Shown: positions 5,338 to 5,382 of the stretch, piece after piece
Position numbering within the stretch: position 1 is the stretch's first letter
Layout of the letters: each line of letters starts with the position of its first letter
Source: Oleispira sp963933055
Lineage (GTDB): Bacteria > Pseudomonadota > Gammaproteobacteria > Pseudomonadales > Oceanobacteraceae
Assembly: GCA_963933055.1 (NCBI GenBank)
Contig: CAWVSY010000101.1
Location: 1-5,382 of the forward strand
Length of the DNA: 5,382 nucleotides
Direction of reading: 5' to 3'
Notes under the pieces: generated by a model
The model's input: only the letters and a program-made list of their open reading frames with translations
Databases searched by the model: none
What the model was told of the DNA's origin: nothing
Translations under genes and position numbers: made by a program

Positions 5338-5362
5338 AAAGGGCCGTTAGGCCCTTTTTTTT
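5338..5362 (+). terminator. Intrinsic terminator after clpX
   Basis: AAAGGGCC (5338-5345) and GGCCCTTT (5350-5357) form a perfect 8-bp stem with loop GTTA, followed by a run of T to 5362. It starts 33 nt after the clpX stop codon. It separates clpPX from whatever follows, which synteny suggests is lon with its own promoter. Confidence 0.92.
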
Positions 5363-5382
5363 CGACTTTTTTTCGACTTTTT
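5361..5382 (+). repeat. Tandem 11-bp repeat TTCGACTTTTT, two copies
   Basis: TTCGACTTTTT occurs at 5361-5371 and again at 5372-5382, reaching the window edge, so more copies may follow. The first copy overlaps the terminator T-run. It gives a second and third T-tract downstream of the hairpin. Confidence 0.85.

Overview
The window is a conserved housekeeping stretch of a gammaproteobacterial chromosome. The order cysS (tail) – folD (opposite strand) – tRNA cluster – tig – clpP – clpX matches the arrangement known from pseudomonads and relatives. All proteins resemble their Escherichia coli or Pseudomonas counterparts closely. The moderate-to-low GC content and AT-ending codons point to a marine Oceanospirillales-type or Alteromonadales-type organism rather than a true Pseudomonas; that placement is inference.

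Layout: positions 1-60 hold the last 19 codons of cysteinyl-tRNA synthetase, ending convergently against folD (154-1014, minus strand). The short gap between their stop codons holds a pair of inverted REP-like palindromes, each led by GTAG. The interval 1015-1271 separates folD from the tRNA genes, which diverge from it. It carries an AT-rich tract and a near-consensus sigma-70 promoter with a GC-rich discriminator, typical of stable-RNA operons. I see no convincing promoter for folD on the minus strand. Four tRNA genes follow: Pro(UGG), Arg(UCU) and two identical His(GUG). All encode CCA. A perfect hairpin lies in the Pro-Arg spacer, and no clear terminator follows the second His gene.

The 235-bp gap before tig (1687-1921) contains a good candidate sigma-32 (heat-shock) promoter and, further down, a perfect TATAAT -10 box with a poor -35. 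tig (trigger factor) ends at 3235 and is followed by a strong intrinsic terminator. clpP and clpX then form a two-gene unit with a 36-nt gap, closed by a second strong terminator. The window ends in a tandem 11-bp repeat. The gene beyond is probably lon by synteny, but none of it is visible here.

Functionally the plus-strand block is a protein-quality-control locus: trigger factor folds nascent chains at the ribosome, while ClpX unfolds substrates and feeds them to the ClpP protease. FolD supplies one-carbon folates; CysRS and the tRNAs serve translation. I found no undescribed multi-gene system. The points most worth a second look are the REP pair, the possible heat-shock control of tig, the terminator that separates tig from clpP, and an unusual handle-helix sequence in ClpP.
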